The notes: generated by a model from the sequence alone, not told the origin. A DNA stretch of 38,647 nt from Candidatus Helarchaeota archaeon (GCA_016840125.1 JAEOSY010000312.1:1-38647), one strand, 5' to 3'; positions 26,276 to 35,443 are shown, counted from the first letter of the stretch. A program made the numbers and translations.

Positions 26276-27214
26276 TTAATCCGTCTCTTTTTTCTCAAAG
26301 ATATGTGCCATAGTTTTAAATTTAGCAGAAATCGCGTCTGGATCGACTTCTGCGGTTTTATCACTCATAGCTAATAAATAAACGTTCCAACCTCGGTATT
26401 TTGCTTCTAAAAAAGTAAATTTCTTTTGCGCATTCTTCACATTCAGGACAAGTTCAAAAGTCGTTGAAAATGTATTTGATTCTGCAAGTTTAGGATTAGC
26501 GGTTGTTAAATAATGGACTGAATTATATACGGTATTAAGGCATATTTCCTCAATTGCTTTATTTCTATAATAATCGGAAAGGATCATAAGGTTCTCATCA
26601 AAAAGGATAGTGGCATCGAGCTTCTGAAGGAGTGCGACGGATTCTAAGAGTTTCTTAAAGGGTTTTAAACTTGCAATGAGCTCCTGTAAATTTTTTGAAA
26701 AAGCTTCAATTATGGATTTTCGATCAAAAATGGAGGTCGCGTAAACGGAGATTTGATACCCTTCTGACTCGTCTTGAAAGAGTCGTCTTAGATTTTCGAG
26801 GATTGTATCAGTTTTTGGATTATCACGGAGATTCGGATCCACTTTATGTAATAAAATTACAATCTCAGGTCTAATTTTGAGTTTTCCAAGTAGTTCAAGT
26901 ATATCTGAATAATATTTCAGAGCTTCCTCAAATCTGGTGCCATTCCAAATATCAATAACATAAAAAATTGAATCTGTACCATCAAAGAGCCTGGAATCTT
27001 TAAGATATTTTTCCCTGAAGTGTTCTTGACCACCCAAGTCCCAGCTGACGATTGGAACTCCGAGAATTTTGATTTGATCCCGTTCGATTCCAACTGTGGG
27101 CTTTATATTATCCATTAAATTATACTTTTTATTCAAAATATTAAGAATAGAGGTTTTCCCGGCTTGATCCAAGCCAACTATTAAGAGTTTATGAACAGTC
27201 TCTGAATCCACCAA
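26276..27214 (-). CDS. Rag/Gtr-like GTPase with C-terminal roadblock-like domain
   Basis: A 312-aa GTPase. G1 is GLDQAGKT (14-21), the G2 Thr lies in KPTVG (residue 40), G3 is WDLGGQ (58-63), G4 is HKVD (as in RagC, instead of NKxD) and the G5 region is ATSIFD followed by IIEAFSKNLQELI, closely like the eukaryotic TSI-x-D...EAFSKVVQKLI. The last 120 residues (LQKLDATILFDENLMILSDYY...) should form the roadblock domain through which Rag proteins dimerise. In eukaryotes Rag GTPases recruit TORC1 to lysosomes; the archaeal role is unknown. A TTG start at 27214 is supported by GGTGGG six bases upstream. The methylase follows after 30 bases. Confidence 0.85.
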   Translation of the reverse strand: MVDSETVHKLLIVGLDQAGKTSILNILNKKYNLMDNIKPTVGIERDQIKILGVPIVSWDLGGQEHFREKYLKDSRLFDGTDSIFYVIDIWNGTRFEEALKYYSDILELLGKLKIRPEIVILLHKVDPNLRDNPKTDTILENLRRLFQDESEGYQISVYATSIFDRKSIIEAFSKNLQELIASLKPFKKLLESVALLQKLDATILFDENLMILSDYYRNKAIEEICLNTVYNSVHYLTTANPKLAESNTFSTTFELVLNVKNAQKKFTFLEAKYRGWNVYLLAMSDKTAEVDPDAISAKFKTMAHIFEKKETD

Positions 27215-27312
27215 ACAATTCCCACCAGAAAAGGACTTAAGGTTAAAGATTAGGAAATTTTTTTGACTTTTAAACTTTTCATTTAATTTGCAGTTAATAC
27301 CTCAATAATGGA

Positions 27313-28293
27313 TTATTTAATTTGGATTTTCTTTGCATCTAAAGGAATTAAATGTCCTTGACCGAATGCATCTTCAAAAGAGATAGAACCAGTAATTTTT
27401 GAATTACCTTTGATTTGAGGTGTAAATACGAAATAAAGAGCACGTAAATTGTTTGGTGAGAGATTGGTAAGTGTTTGCTTTGTAAATTCACTTGTGAATT
27501 GGTCGGGTATGTTTAAAGACACGGTAATATTTTGGATTATATGATCTGTAAGGTTTTGAATTATGACTTTGAATTGGATTTTTCCTTCAAGATGAGTATA
27601 TTCGCTTCTTGTTTCTATTAAGGGCTTATAGATTGGATAATCTATAGAAGTATAGTATATATTTGAATAAATTTTGAATTTTTTAATTAAAGTTCCCTCT
27701 AGTAACCGATTAACATGAAATTGGATGGTGGAATAAGGCACTTGAAGAATTTTTTCCAGATCTACGAGTCGAACACGCTCATTTTCCTTGATACTTTCAT
27801 AGATCTTTTGGGTTGTTTTGTCACGTAATAGCAGCACTTTAGTCTCTCGTGCTTCATCAAATTCAGAAGGAAAATATACCTTTTTATTTAAATAGCCTTT
27901 TTCACGAATAAAAGCGAATTTAACCAGAAAACCTAGGTGGCGAAATGCCGCATAGCTTCCTAATTCGAAGAATGCCCGAATTTCTCTTTCATGAGCCCCT
28001 GGATATTTTAAAATATACTCGTATATCTTCCGTCTATTCTCATTTTTGAGGATATCTTCTTTTAAAAACAGGGTTCCTTCAATTAAATATTTCCAGCTAA
28101 TTAGTTCGCGGATTGCTCTATCAATTTCTGGTTCAGGATTTGGCATTTGTTTGCAACAGGCTCTAAAAAGTGTAATCACTTCTAAGGTTCGATGCTTCTT
28201 TTTCAAGGTACGTGCCACTCTAAGAATGGTTTTATGCAAAATGTTTAGCTTCTCTGTTGCTTTTTGCTTTTTACCATTCCCCTCAAATGACAT
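27313..28293 (-). CDS. Winged-helix protein with C-terminal beta-sandwich
   Basis: A 326-aa protein. Two winged-helix units are visible: about 85-145 (NRRKIYEYILKYPGAHEREIRAFFELGSYAAFRHLGFLVKFAFI) and about 155-215 (KTTQKIYESIKENERVRLVDLEKILQVPYSTIQFHVNRLLEGTLIKK). A further helical unit lies at the N-terminus (35-75). The last 95 residues are beta-rich with a KFKVIIQNLTDHIIQNITVSLNIP...TLTNLSPNN...FVFTP pattern, an Ig-like or adaptin-appendage-like sandwich. DNA binding is likely and the sandwich probably binds a protein. It lies 15 bases after the large surface-protein gene, so it may respond to that protein. Confidence 0.7.
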   Translation of the reverse strand: MSFEGNGKKQKATEKLNILHKTILRVARTLKKKHRTLEVITLFRACCKQMPNPEPEIDRAIRELISWKYLIEGTLFLKEDILKNENRRKIYEYILKYPGAHEREIRAFFELGSYAAFRHLGFLVKFAFIREKGYLNKKVYFPSEFDEARETKVLLLRDKTTQKIYESIKENERVRLVDLEKILQVPYSTIQFHVNRLLEGTLIKKFKIYSNIYYTSIDYPIYKPLIETRSEYTHLEGKIQFKVIIQNLTDHIIQNITVSLNIPDQFTSEFTKQTLTNLSPNNLRALYFVFTPQIKGNSKITGSISFEDAFGQGHLIPLDAKKIQIK

Positions 28294-28308
28294 ATAGGAA
28301 AATAATGA

Positions 28309-31221
28309 TTAATTAGATAAAGATTTTTTGACCCCTTCAATCCATTTTAAAATTTCATCTTCATCTAGCTGAGCCAAATCTTGGAGTAAAAGCTTTCTCT
28401 CACTATCGGACAAATCTTCAATTTTTTTAATCTGATCCATCAGTTCGCTTGAGATAATTGATATTGGTGTAGGAAATTCAGCTATAATGGCACTCTCCAG
28501 AGAGACAAGTGATTTGGATTTTAATTTACCTGTTATTTGAAATGAAAGTGCCTTTTTTCGTCGGATAATAATAGTACTAGTTGTTGCTACTGCGGTAACA
28601 CTCCCAATTATTACAATTAGCCAAATAATGAGATTCTGACTGCGAACCCCTGCAATTAGAACATGGATTTCATCACTTATGTTCTGTCCGGTTTCAAAAA
28701 TCGTTGCTGTAAAGTTTATTGTAACTAGCTCCATGAATTCCTTCTGATTGACTGGAACAGTTAAAACAAATGATACTTGAGTAGTCTCATTGGGTGCAAG
28801 TTGGCCAATCGCTCGCGAATAGACATTCGCATTCCAACCTATTGGTAACGAATCAATAGTAAACTTAACCTCAAGTAAAGTTGCATTGCCTGTATTTTGG
28901 AATTGGAAAGAAATATTACAATCCCTATCCCGTCTGAGATCGATTTCTATGTCGATATCAGCTGGTACGTTCCAATCGACCACAACAGAGCCCGTCACAT
29001 TCACAATTACATCATCGTTATACCATAAGCCAGCTTCATTATTATAGACTAATGAAATATTATGTAACCCTTTCCCTAAAGCTTGGGCACTTACATTATA
29101 ATCAACGAGAACCTGATTACTCCATTGCTGCCAAGCAGTTTGTCTTACGTCATCTTGAAAAATTGCATAATTTAAAGCTGTGCCATTGGGAAAATCCATA
29201 TTCCGGTTTATGTAGTACCCTAGTGCCCAAGAATAATCAATTGCATCAACATAAGAGACTCCAGTATCAAGATAGGGACCAATTGTTATCTCATTAATTG
29301 TACTTTGAGAGGAATAGACATTAAATTCGCCTTTATACACATTATCTAGCCAGATTTTACACTTATCACTTTGAGACTCTTGAATCCTAATATGGTACCA
29401 CAAATTCGTGGTAATGTTACTAACCAACTCGGTGGAACCCCCATTTTGAGTAACGCTTCTCAATTCGCCAGTATCCCAGTTAAAGGATATCCAAGATTTT
29501 TTCAACTCAGTGCCATCCATCCGAGATAGCAGTACTAAGTTGCCGGAACTACCTCTAACCCAGCATTCCCAATACGTTTCGCCCATGGATTGAGTTAGGA
29601 ATTGATTTCGAATAAAGCAATTCACATCCACAGATGTTTCAAATTTGATAACCTGTTTATGACCACTCTCCTCTGTAATAACATTAAGACTTGTATTAAT
29701 GGGATTGTATTGCAGCCAGCCAGGAGGATCTTCGATCATGACCGAATCAGTTAGAAAGCTGTATTCTCCAAGGTAATTAATTGAACTATTATCCTGGTTC
29801 CGATTTGAATAATATCCTGACGCCCAGGAAAAATCAATTCCATCAATATAAGAAATTCCAGTAGTGAGGTAGATACCAAGCGTTATCTCATTGATAGTGT
29901 TTTGCGATGAATAAACGTTAAACTCACCCTTATATCCATTATTCAACCAGACTTTACATTTATCACTTTGTGACTCTTGGATTCTTATGTGGTACCAAAG
30001 ATTTGTGCTTATATTACTAACCAGCTCACTAGACGCCCCATTTTGGGTGATACTTCTTAATTCACCAGTATCCCAACCAAACGAAATCCAAGATTTTTTA
30101 TTATTTTTATCATTCATGCGAGATAGTAGTACTATATTACCGGAACTACCTCGAACCCAACACTCCCAATAGGTTTCGCCATTAGCTTGAGTTGGGAATT
30201 GGTTGCGAATATAGGCATTTTCACCCATTGTTGTTTCAAATTTTACAACCTGACTATGACCGCTTTCTTCCGCGATTATATTAACAGTTGAATTATCAGG
30301 TTCCGCTACCAGCCATTTTGCAGGAGCATTTCCAACAGGATCGTCTAAAAAGCTATATTCACCAAGATAATTAACTGAACTGTTATCCATATTTCGGTTT
30401 GTATAATAACCCAAGCTCCAGGAATAATCAATTGCATCAACCCAGACACGACAGTCCGCATAAGCAAAGGGACCAGAAGTTTGAACCCGAACATTATTAA
30501 TAGAGGTTGCAGCTACGTTAAAGTCGAATTCGCCTTTATAATTACCATCCAACCAGTAACTTACCTTATCAGTCGTACAATTAAACTCCAGCCGAACGTG
30601 ATACCATGTATTAGGACTAAAAGATTCAGTAAATATAGTGTAGAGTCCAATCCAATTAGTACCTACATCTCTCCTTATGATAAAATTGATATTTTCTTCA
30701 GAAAATGATTGTTCCAATATTAGATTGAATTGAGTATTCAATAGAAAATTGGCTTGGACCCAAAATTCAACCGTCCCTGAAACGCGACTAATTGAATTTT
30801 GCATCATAACAATCCCTCCACTTGAATTATCAAAGAGTTCAATGACCTTAGAATGACCATCTTTCTCTGAAATTACTTCAAGATTAGTATTAAGGTCTTC
30901 ATGAATAGTCCAATTGGCAGGTACACCACCTTTACCAATTTCCGTGAAACTATACAACCCATCATAATTTTTTGCCTCATCATCAGTGAGATTCCAAGAA
31001 ATCGTATGGTTGGTTGGATCATCAATATTAAGAGCGAGATCTGAGGGATGGGAAACATTTATACTGGAGTAATTTACAAATTCACTAGGGATTTCAGCTG
31101 TAATTGGGGTGGATTGATGATTAGAAGATAGAATTATTAACGTAAAGTTTAAACACAGAGTTATTATGAAGAAAAGACTGAAGATTCGTTTTCGGTTCAA
31201 AAGATTCACCTTATTACTCAT
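28309..31221 (-). CDS. Large single-pass surface protein with three LamG-like repeats
   Basis: A 970-aa protein. An N-terminal hydrophobic segment (about 12-33) acts as signal. Three tandem units of about 200 aa (about 85-290, 290-475, 475-665) contain VSYWLDGNYKGEF/CKVWLNNGYKGEF and AIDYSW...NRNMD cores, which look like LamG/concanavalin-type beta-sandwiches. A region with NEW3-like CARDB-type sandwich (about 700-850; FQFQNTGNATLLEVKF) precedes a TM helix (about 858-880). A cytoplasmic tail of about 85 residues ends in a helical ERKLLLQDLAQLDEDEILKWIEGVKKS. ATG 31221 is preferred over an in-frame TTG at 31248. It heads the minus-strand run and may be a receptor or adhesin. Confidence 0.75.
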   Translation of the reverse strand: MSNKVNLLNRKRIFSLFFIITLCLNFTLIILSSNHQSTPITAEIPSEFVNYSSINVSHPSDLALNIDDPTNHTISWNLTDDEAKNYDGLYSFTEIGKGGVPANWTIHEDLNTNLEVISEKDGHSKVIELFDNSSGGIVMMQNSISRVSGTVEFWVQANFLLNTQFNLILEQSFSEENINFIIRRDVGTNWIGLYTIFTESFSPNTWYHVRLEFNCTTDKVSYWLDGNYKGEFDFNVAATSINNVRVQTSGPFAYADCRVWVDAIDYSWSLGYYTNRNMDNSSVNYLGEYSFLDDPVGNAPAKWLVAEPDNSTVNIIAEESGHSQVVKFETTMGENAYIRNQFPTQANGETYWECWVRGSSGNIVLLSRMNDKNNKKSWISFGWDTGELRSITQNGASSELVSNISTNLWYHIRIQESQSDKCKVWLNNGYKGEFNVYSSQNTINEITLGIYLTTGISYIDGIDFSWASGYYSNRNQDNSSINYLGEYSFLTDSVMIEDPPGWLQYNPINTSLNVITEESGHKQVIKFETSVDVNCFIRNQFLTQSMGETYWECWVRGSSGNLVLLSRMDGTELKKSWISFNWDTGELRSVTQNGGSTELVSNITTNLWYHIRIQESQSDKCKIWLDNVYKGEFNVYSSQSTINEITIGPYLDTGVSYVDAIDYSWALGYYINRNMDFPNGTALNYAIFQDDVRQTAWQQWSNQVLVDYNVSAQALGKGLHNISLVYNNEAGLWYNDDVIVNVTGSVVVDWNVPADIDIEIDLRRDRDCNISFQFQNTGNATLLEVKFTIDSLPIGWNANVYSRAIGQLAPNETTQVSFVLTVPVNQKEFMELVTINFTATIFETGQNISDEIHVLIAGVRSQNLIIWLIVIIGSVTAVATTSTIIIRRKKALSFQITGKLKSKSLVSLESAIIAEFPTPISIISSELMDQIKKIEDLSDSERKLLLQDLAQLDEDEILKWIEGVKKSLSN
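29190..30395. repeat. Two tandem copies of a 600-bp coding repeat
   Basis: Copies 2 and 3 of the LamG-like unit match closely at DNA level. For example the segment around TATCACTTTG recurs at 29364 and 29961, an offset of about 597 bases (199 codons). The match of copy 1 (about 30400-30960) is weaker, at about 606 bases offset. The edges are approximate. Confidence 0.6.
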
Positions 31222-31354
31222 GAAAAAAATTAGAGGAAAAACCCCCAATCCTTTTCTCGTCTCCTTTAATCAACAAAGAAAATTAACTCAAGAAAGTATA
31301 AAAAAAAAGTAGGGGCAAACGTTGTGATTGTTGGAAGTGATAGCAAAAAATCCA

Positions 31355-32695
31355 TTAAATTAAGCGTTTTATCTTTCGGTAAATTTTAATAACGGTTGCT
31401 TTCCAACGTTCGAAATCTGGGCGATTTGGGTAGGCTTTATAGACAGTTTTCATCCGATTGACCATGTTATTAACAAAATACAAATTGAGAAGGAGCTCTG
31501 GTTTGCCTATACCTCGAATTGCACGACCGATCATATCAACAACGCTGGGTTGTACGATCCGCCCACTAGCTATATCCATGATATCCTGATCCGAGAGTAA
31601 TCCTCTATGGAGTCCAAAGTTTAGCTCCGCGTCAGTGAAGCGCTGGAGTGCGAGGCGTAACAAATCCAGTGAGGCGAAATCCCCTCCTTGGTCTTTAGCA
31701 TACCGCTTGTTATAACCCCATAAACCATCAATTGAATAATCACCTGCTTCAATTGCAGACGCAGCTTGTTCAGCAGCATAGATACCGGCACGCATTGAGG
31801 ATCCGATCCCACCACCGTGGAGCGGATTAACTTGACATGCGGCATCACCCACGAACATTATACCACTCTCCACCAGAGACCAGAGCGGGCGGCGTACTGG
31901 AACGACTCCACCACCTTGGTGGATTATTTCAATCGGTTCTTGAGCCATTGGTAGGCAATATTGTTTATAATAGTCCTTAACTTTATATTTCGGGTCAGTA
32001 TATACTCCTAAACCAAGATTAATTTTATTTTCAGATTCTGGAAAGTACCAGAGATAGCCACCAGGTGCTTTTTCTTGAGATAGAAATATATGAACACAAT
32101 GAGGATCCCAATCCATGCCACCGACCTGCAATATCTCGCGATAACAAACAATATAATCGCTAGGATCGATCTCACTTTCAATATATGGGCTATCCATTGC
32201 TTTCCGAAGAGGTGAGTGGAATCCGCTCGCATCAATTACTACCTTACTTTCAAAATCTTTTTGCTCACCAGTCCGCATGTCTTTGGCTTCAACCCCTACG
32301 ACTGTTCCCTGAGACATTTTTGGTTTTAATACCATTATTTGATCGTGAAACTCCAGTCCTGTATCTGTTGCTTCTTTTAATAACCGTTGCCCAAATTTTA
32401 TCCTATTGATTATATAGCCATCGCTCCCAGATTCAGAGAGCGACCGACAAACGCGTTGATCTGGTGAATACAGGTTCGATGCTTTAATCTCATTTTCTAA
32501 CTCATCACCTTTTGGTAATGTTATATTCAATAAATCGAATTCCCGTTTTTCAACGGCATCTCCGCAGACCTTATCACCAACAGATTCTGCGGGTTTTCGT
32601 TCTAGTAAACATGTGTTTAAGCCGAGCTTGGCAGTAGTTTTCGCTGCTAACGCGCCACCTGTGCCTGCACCGACTATAATTATATCATATTTCAT
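31355..32695 (-). CDS. Geranylgeranyl reductase family FAD protein
   Basis: A 446-aa flavoprotein. The dinucleotide motif GAGTGG (9-14) and LLERKP follow the family's start. The VGDKVCGDA motif, DASGFHSPLRK and the late FVGDAACQVNPLHGGGIG are typical of geranylgeranyl reductases. In archaea these saturate the isoprenoid chains of ether lipids. The length fits the family. It is the last gene of the lipid run, 26 bases after egsA. GTGAT lies about five bases before the ATG. Plant-type relatives reduce chlorophyll side chains, but the neighbours favour lipid saturation here. Confidence 0.9.
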   Translation of the reverse strand: MKYDIIIVGAGTGGALAAKTTAKLGLNTCLLERKPAESVGDKVCGDAVEKREFDLLNITLPKGDELENEIKASNLYSPDQRVCRSLSESGSDGYIINRIKFGQRLLKEATDTGLEFHDQIMVLKPKMSQGTVVGVEAKDMRTGEQKDFESKVVIDASGFHSPLRKAMDSPYIESEIDPSDYIVCYREILQVGGMDWDPHCVHIFLSQEKAPGGYLWYFPESENKINLGLGVYTDPKYKVKDYYKQYCLPMAQEPIEIIHQGGGVVPVRRPLWSLVESGIMFVGDAACQVNPLHGGGIGSSMRAGIYAAEQAASAIEAGDYSIDGLWGYNKRYAKDQGGDFASLDLLRLALQRFTDAELNFGLHRGLLSDQDIMDIASGRIVQPSVVDMIGRAIRGIGKPELLLNLYFVNNMVNRMKTVYKAYPNRPDFERWKATVIKIYRKIKRLI

Positions 32696-32721
32696 GTAAT
32701 CACTTTTTTCTACTATTAAAA

Positions 32722-33801
32722 TTATTCTATTATTTCACAAACGCGTGCTAGCTTTTTAGCGGCCTCACCAGTGAGACCGTTTTCGCCTAAAATAGTGTAG
32801 CGGGATGTCCCTCTGATTTTATGAGCTTTCATCAAGGCCTTGACAATTGCCTCAGGTGAAATACCCAGTTGTTTGGCAGTTACGGGAGCTCTAATAATTT
32901 TTAAGGTATCACGAATCTGCTCCCAATTAAGACCATGTAAATATGCCATCATAATAGTACCGACACCCGCCTGCTCCCCGTGAAGGGCAGGATTATCCGC
33001 AATGACATCTAATGCATGTGAAAAAGCATGTTCGCTGCCACTTGCGGGGCGGCTAGTTCCTGCAATGCTGATTGCAATGCCGCTACTAATTAATGCTTCT
33101 AAAACGATGCGGTAACTCTCTTCAATACCCTTTGTTATTATTTTTGCATTCTTAATAATGAATTGAGCACACATTTTTGATAATGTATTAGCAAATTCCC
33201 CGTAATATTCGCCTTTTAATTTATGCGCCAATTCCCAATCGGCAGTCGCAGTGATATTCGCAATTATATCCGCAGAACCGCTTGCCAAATAGCGATACGG
33301 TGATTTAGCAATTATATTGATATCTGCGATAACTGCAATGGGTGACTGAACCATCACGGAATATGATGATTCAAGCCCCTTTATGGAAGCTCTGGGTGAT
33401 GCAATTCCATCATGAGATGGGATCGTGGGAATACTAATATATGGTAGATTTTTATGAGAGTCATTTAAACACGCTAATTTGGTAACGTCAATAACTTTAC
33501 CCCCACCAACACCAATCAAAATTGATGGGGAAATTCCTTGGACTTTCTTTTGTACATTCTTTACCGTTTCAGTATCGGCATCAATTATCTGTACTTCCTC
33601 AACTTTAGTAAAGCCCCTCTCTTTTAACGAAGACGCGATTGTTTTTCCCGCGATTTGATAGGTTGTGGAGTCCGTTACTACGATGGCACTCTCTTGGAAC
33701 CCATAAGTTTGACAGAAATCACCAACCTTTAAACTGACATCTTGACCAATTATAATTTCACGCGGGAGTTCGATACGATGAAAAGCTTCCAAATGAGACA
33801 C
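32722..33801 (-). CDS. egsA: sn-Glycerol-1-phosphate dehydrogenase
   Basis: Reduces dihydroxyacetone phosphate to glycerol-1-phosphate, the archaeal lipid backbone. The protein starts HRIELPREIIIGQD and has GVGGGKVIDV for NAD(P) binding, the diagnostic PTIPSHDGIASPRAS, and zinc ligands expected in SADIIAN (Asp), EHAFSHALD (His) and LHGEQ (His). The length is normal. The first base follows the previous stop directly (TAG|GTG). The GTG at 33801 gives 359 aa, but AGGTG lies six bases before an in-frame TTG at 33792, so the true start may be MEAFHRIE. It is the third gene in a four-gene lipid operon. Confidence 0.93.
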   Translation of the reverse strand: MSHLEAFHRIELPREIIIGQDVSLKVGDFCQTYGFQESAIVVTDSTTYQIAGKTIASSLKERGFTKVEEVQIIDADTETVKNVQKKVQGISPSILIGVGGGKVIDVTKLACLNDSHKNLPYISIPTIPSHDGIASPRASIKGLESSYSVMVQSPIAVIADINIIAKSPYRYLASGSADIIANITATADWELAHKLKGEYYGEFANTLSKMCAQFIIKNAKIITKGIEESYRIVLEALISSGIAISIAGTSRPASGSEHAFSHALDVIADNPALHGEQAGVGTIMMAYLHGLNWEQIRDTLKIIRAPVTAKQLGISPEAIVKALMKAHKIRGTSRYTILGENGLTGEAAKKLARVCEIIE

Positions 33802-34539
33802 CTAGATTAAGATAAAAATCAGATAGATTAGAGGACAGGTAATAAGCGGAACGGTTAAGTTGTCGGTTCCTAAGGGACTGAAAAATTCAATCACAGTTGC
33901 AATCCCTGCCGCAATTAGAGCAAGCAGTATGATGGTATCCCAGGTCAGCGGTACAGCCGAGAGTCCATTAATTTCAATAGCTAGTACTCCATTGAACCAC
34001 ATAGCTAAAACTGCACCACCAAAGCCAGCCCCGAATAGGGTTAAAGACCCAATAATTGACCGTTTTGACCCTCCAAAAACGGTATAAACCCGTTTGCCAT
34101 ATCGCCTTCCAATGATTGGAGCTAGACCATCACCCAAATACATAATAGTGAGAGGTGCAGTAGCAATCCAGTATAACTCAGGAACTGTAAGGGTGAATAT
34201 CAATGTTAATGTCAAAATTGAAATCCCATAAAAAAATGGTCCCCATAACTTTTGTCCTTCTTCTTCTCGCTCCATCGTGCTAAACATTTCCCGGAGCACC
34301 GCAACTGGACTGGAAGGTCCCGCTAAGTATAATAAAATCACGAACGTTACCCCAACAATATTAGCAACCCAAGGATTATCAAAGAATAGAACGGTATAGA
34401 CTACGAATCCTGCAAAAATGTGGATCATTTTTCGAGTAAGTTCAGAAGATTTCTTTAGTGCTTTCCGAACGATTTCTGCTATGCCCAAGACGAGAATAAC
34501 ATATAAAAAGGCAATTCCTAACATTACAAAATCATTCAT
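33802..34539 (-). CDS. VTE5/dolichol-kinase-like CTP-dependent prenol kinase
   Basis: A 245-aa membrane protein with about seven hydrophobic segments. It carries RKMIHIFAG near residue 36 and GDGLAPIIGRRYGK...KRSIIGS near 130-158, the signature of the phytol kinase (VTE5)/dolichol kinase (SEC59) family, which shares ancestry with CTP:phosphatidate cytidylyltransferases. VTE5 adds phosphate to phytol using CTP. In this archaeon the natural substrate might be geranylgeraniol or phytol-like alcohols. A CDP-lipid synthase role is the main alternative. It touches egsA and lies four bases after the VTE6-like gene. GGGATGTG precedes the ATG. Confidence 0.75.
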   Translation of the reverse strand: MNDFVMLGIAFLYVILVLGIAEIVRKALKKSSELTRKMIHIFAGFVVYTVLFFDNPWVANIVGVTFVILLYLAGPSSPVAVLREMFSTMEREEEGQKLWGPFFYGISILTLTLIFTLTVPELYWIATAPLTIMYLGDGLAPIIGRRYGKRVYTVFGGSKRSIIGSLTLFGAGFGGAVLAMWFNGVLAIEINGLSAVPLTWDTIILLALIAAGIATVIEFFSPLGTDNLTVPLITCPLIYLIFILI

Positions 34540-34543
34540 TTTT

Positions 34544-35419
34544 TCACATCCCTATTGAGAATAAAACATATACTAACATGGCAAGGAGCCCCCCGAACGT
34601 CGATGCCAAAAAATTGACAGTGTTATTTTCTAAAAATGCCATGCCGTGAAGGTGAGTACATTTTGTCCCGCAATGCTTGGCTTTTTCGGTAATTTTATTA
34701 CATATATTACATTGAAAAATTCCTTGAATCGTCGCAGAAAAAATACTATCAATCAGACAACCGATCATTCCTGCAATAATAGCCGCAATAAGTATCTGAT
34801 AGGTAAATGATGTAGCTAATACTCCTAAACCCGCAAGTAACCATGCCATTCCACCAATGATAACAGTTCCTATCAGTGAGCCTAATTCTCCTAAAAGTGT
34901 GATCCCTCCAGGAGTTCCGGGTTCAACGACTTTACTTAACTGAGTAACCAGTCGTGGTTTTGTTTTTGATAGCTGCCCTGTTTCTGTGGCAATAGTGTCA
35001 CCGGTCATTGTGGCAATTGATCCGATGAACCCAAAAAGAAAAACGTCAAAAACACAATTAAAACAGCCACCAACGATGATGGCAAAAATCCCGCCTAGAG
35101 CCGCACAAATTGTAGGGAAGCCTCCATTGGCAAAAACATTAGGCCAAGGACGTGCACCCCCTTTCTCCTGGGCTAATCCCTCTTTTGCTTTCCTCTTGTA
35201 CTTGAATTTAGTGAAAAATGCCGCAGACAGGTGGAACATTAGGATGATAATAAACCAAGTCCAACCACCAAAAAACCATACCACATATCCAACGATGAAC
35301 CCTGCGATGAGTCCAGAAATAGATACAATTTTTAATTTAATGGATAAAACACCAAATGCACCCACCACTAAAAGTCCAATAAGAGCATGTATTAGCATGT
35401 CATTTGCAATGAGATCCAT
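34544..35419 (-). CDS. VTE6-like (DUF92/TIGR00297) prenyl-phosphate kinase
   Basis: A 291-aa membrane protein with about six to seven hydrophobic helices. Family signatures are GSIATMTGDTIATETGQLSK, PRLVTQ and the PGTPGGITLLG loop. A late C-x-x-C...HCG (CNICNKITEKAKHCGTKCTH) also occurs in this family. Plant VTE6 phosphorylates phytyl phosphate to phytyl diphosphate. Paired with the VTE5-like gene four bases downstream it could complete a two-step salvage of prenol to prenyl diphosphate; this is inferred. ATG 35419 is chosen because AAGGTG lies six bases upstream; a GTG at 35443 is in frame. It heads the lipid operon. Confidence 0.75.
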   Translation of the reverse strand: MDLIANDMLIHALIGLLVVGAFGVLSIKLKIVSISGLIAGFIVGYVVWFFGGWTWFIIILMFHLSAAFFTKFKYKRKAKEGLAQEKGGARPWPNVFANGGFPTICAALGGIFAIIVGGCFNCVFDVFLFGFIGSIATMTGDTIATETGQLSKTKPRLVTQLSKVVEPGTPGGITLLGELGSLIGTVIIGGMAWLLAGLGVLATSFTYQILIAAIIAGMIGCLIDSIFSATIQGIFQCNICNKITEKAKHCGTKCTHLHGMAFLENNTVNFLASTFGGLLAMLVYVLFSIGM

Positions 35420-35443
35420 CCGTTTCACCTTATAGAAAAACAC

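Noticed and set aside
34986..35435. A 149-aa plus-strand frame opposite the VTE6-like gene
   Set aside because: It is antisense to a well-supported membrane protein and has no recognisable profile.
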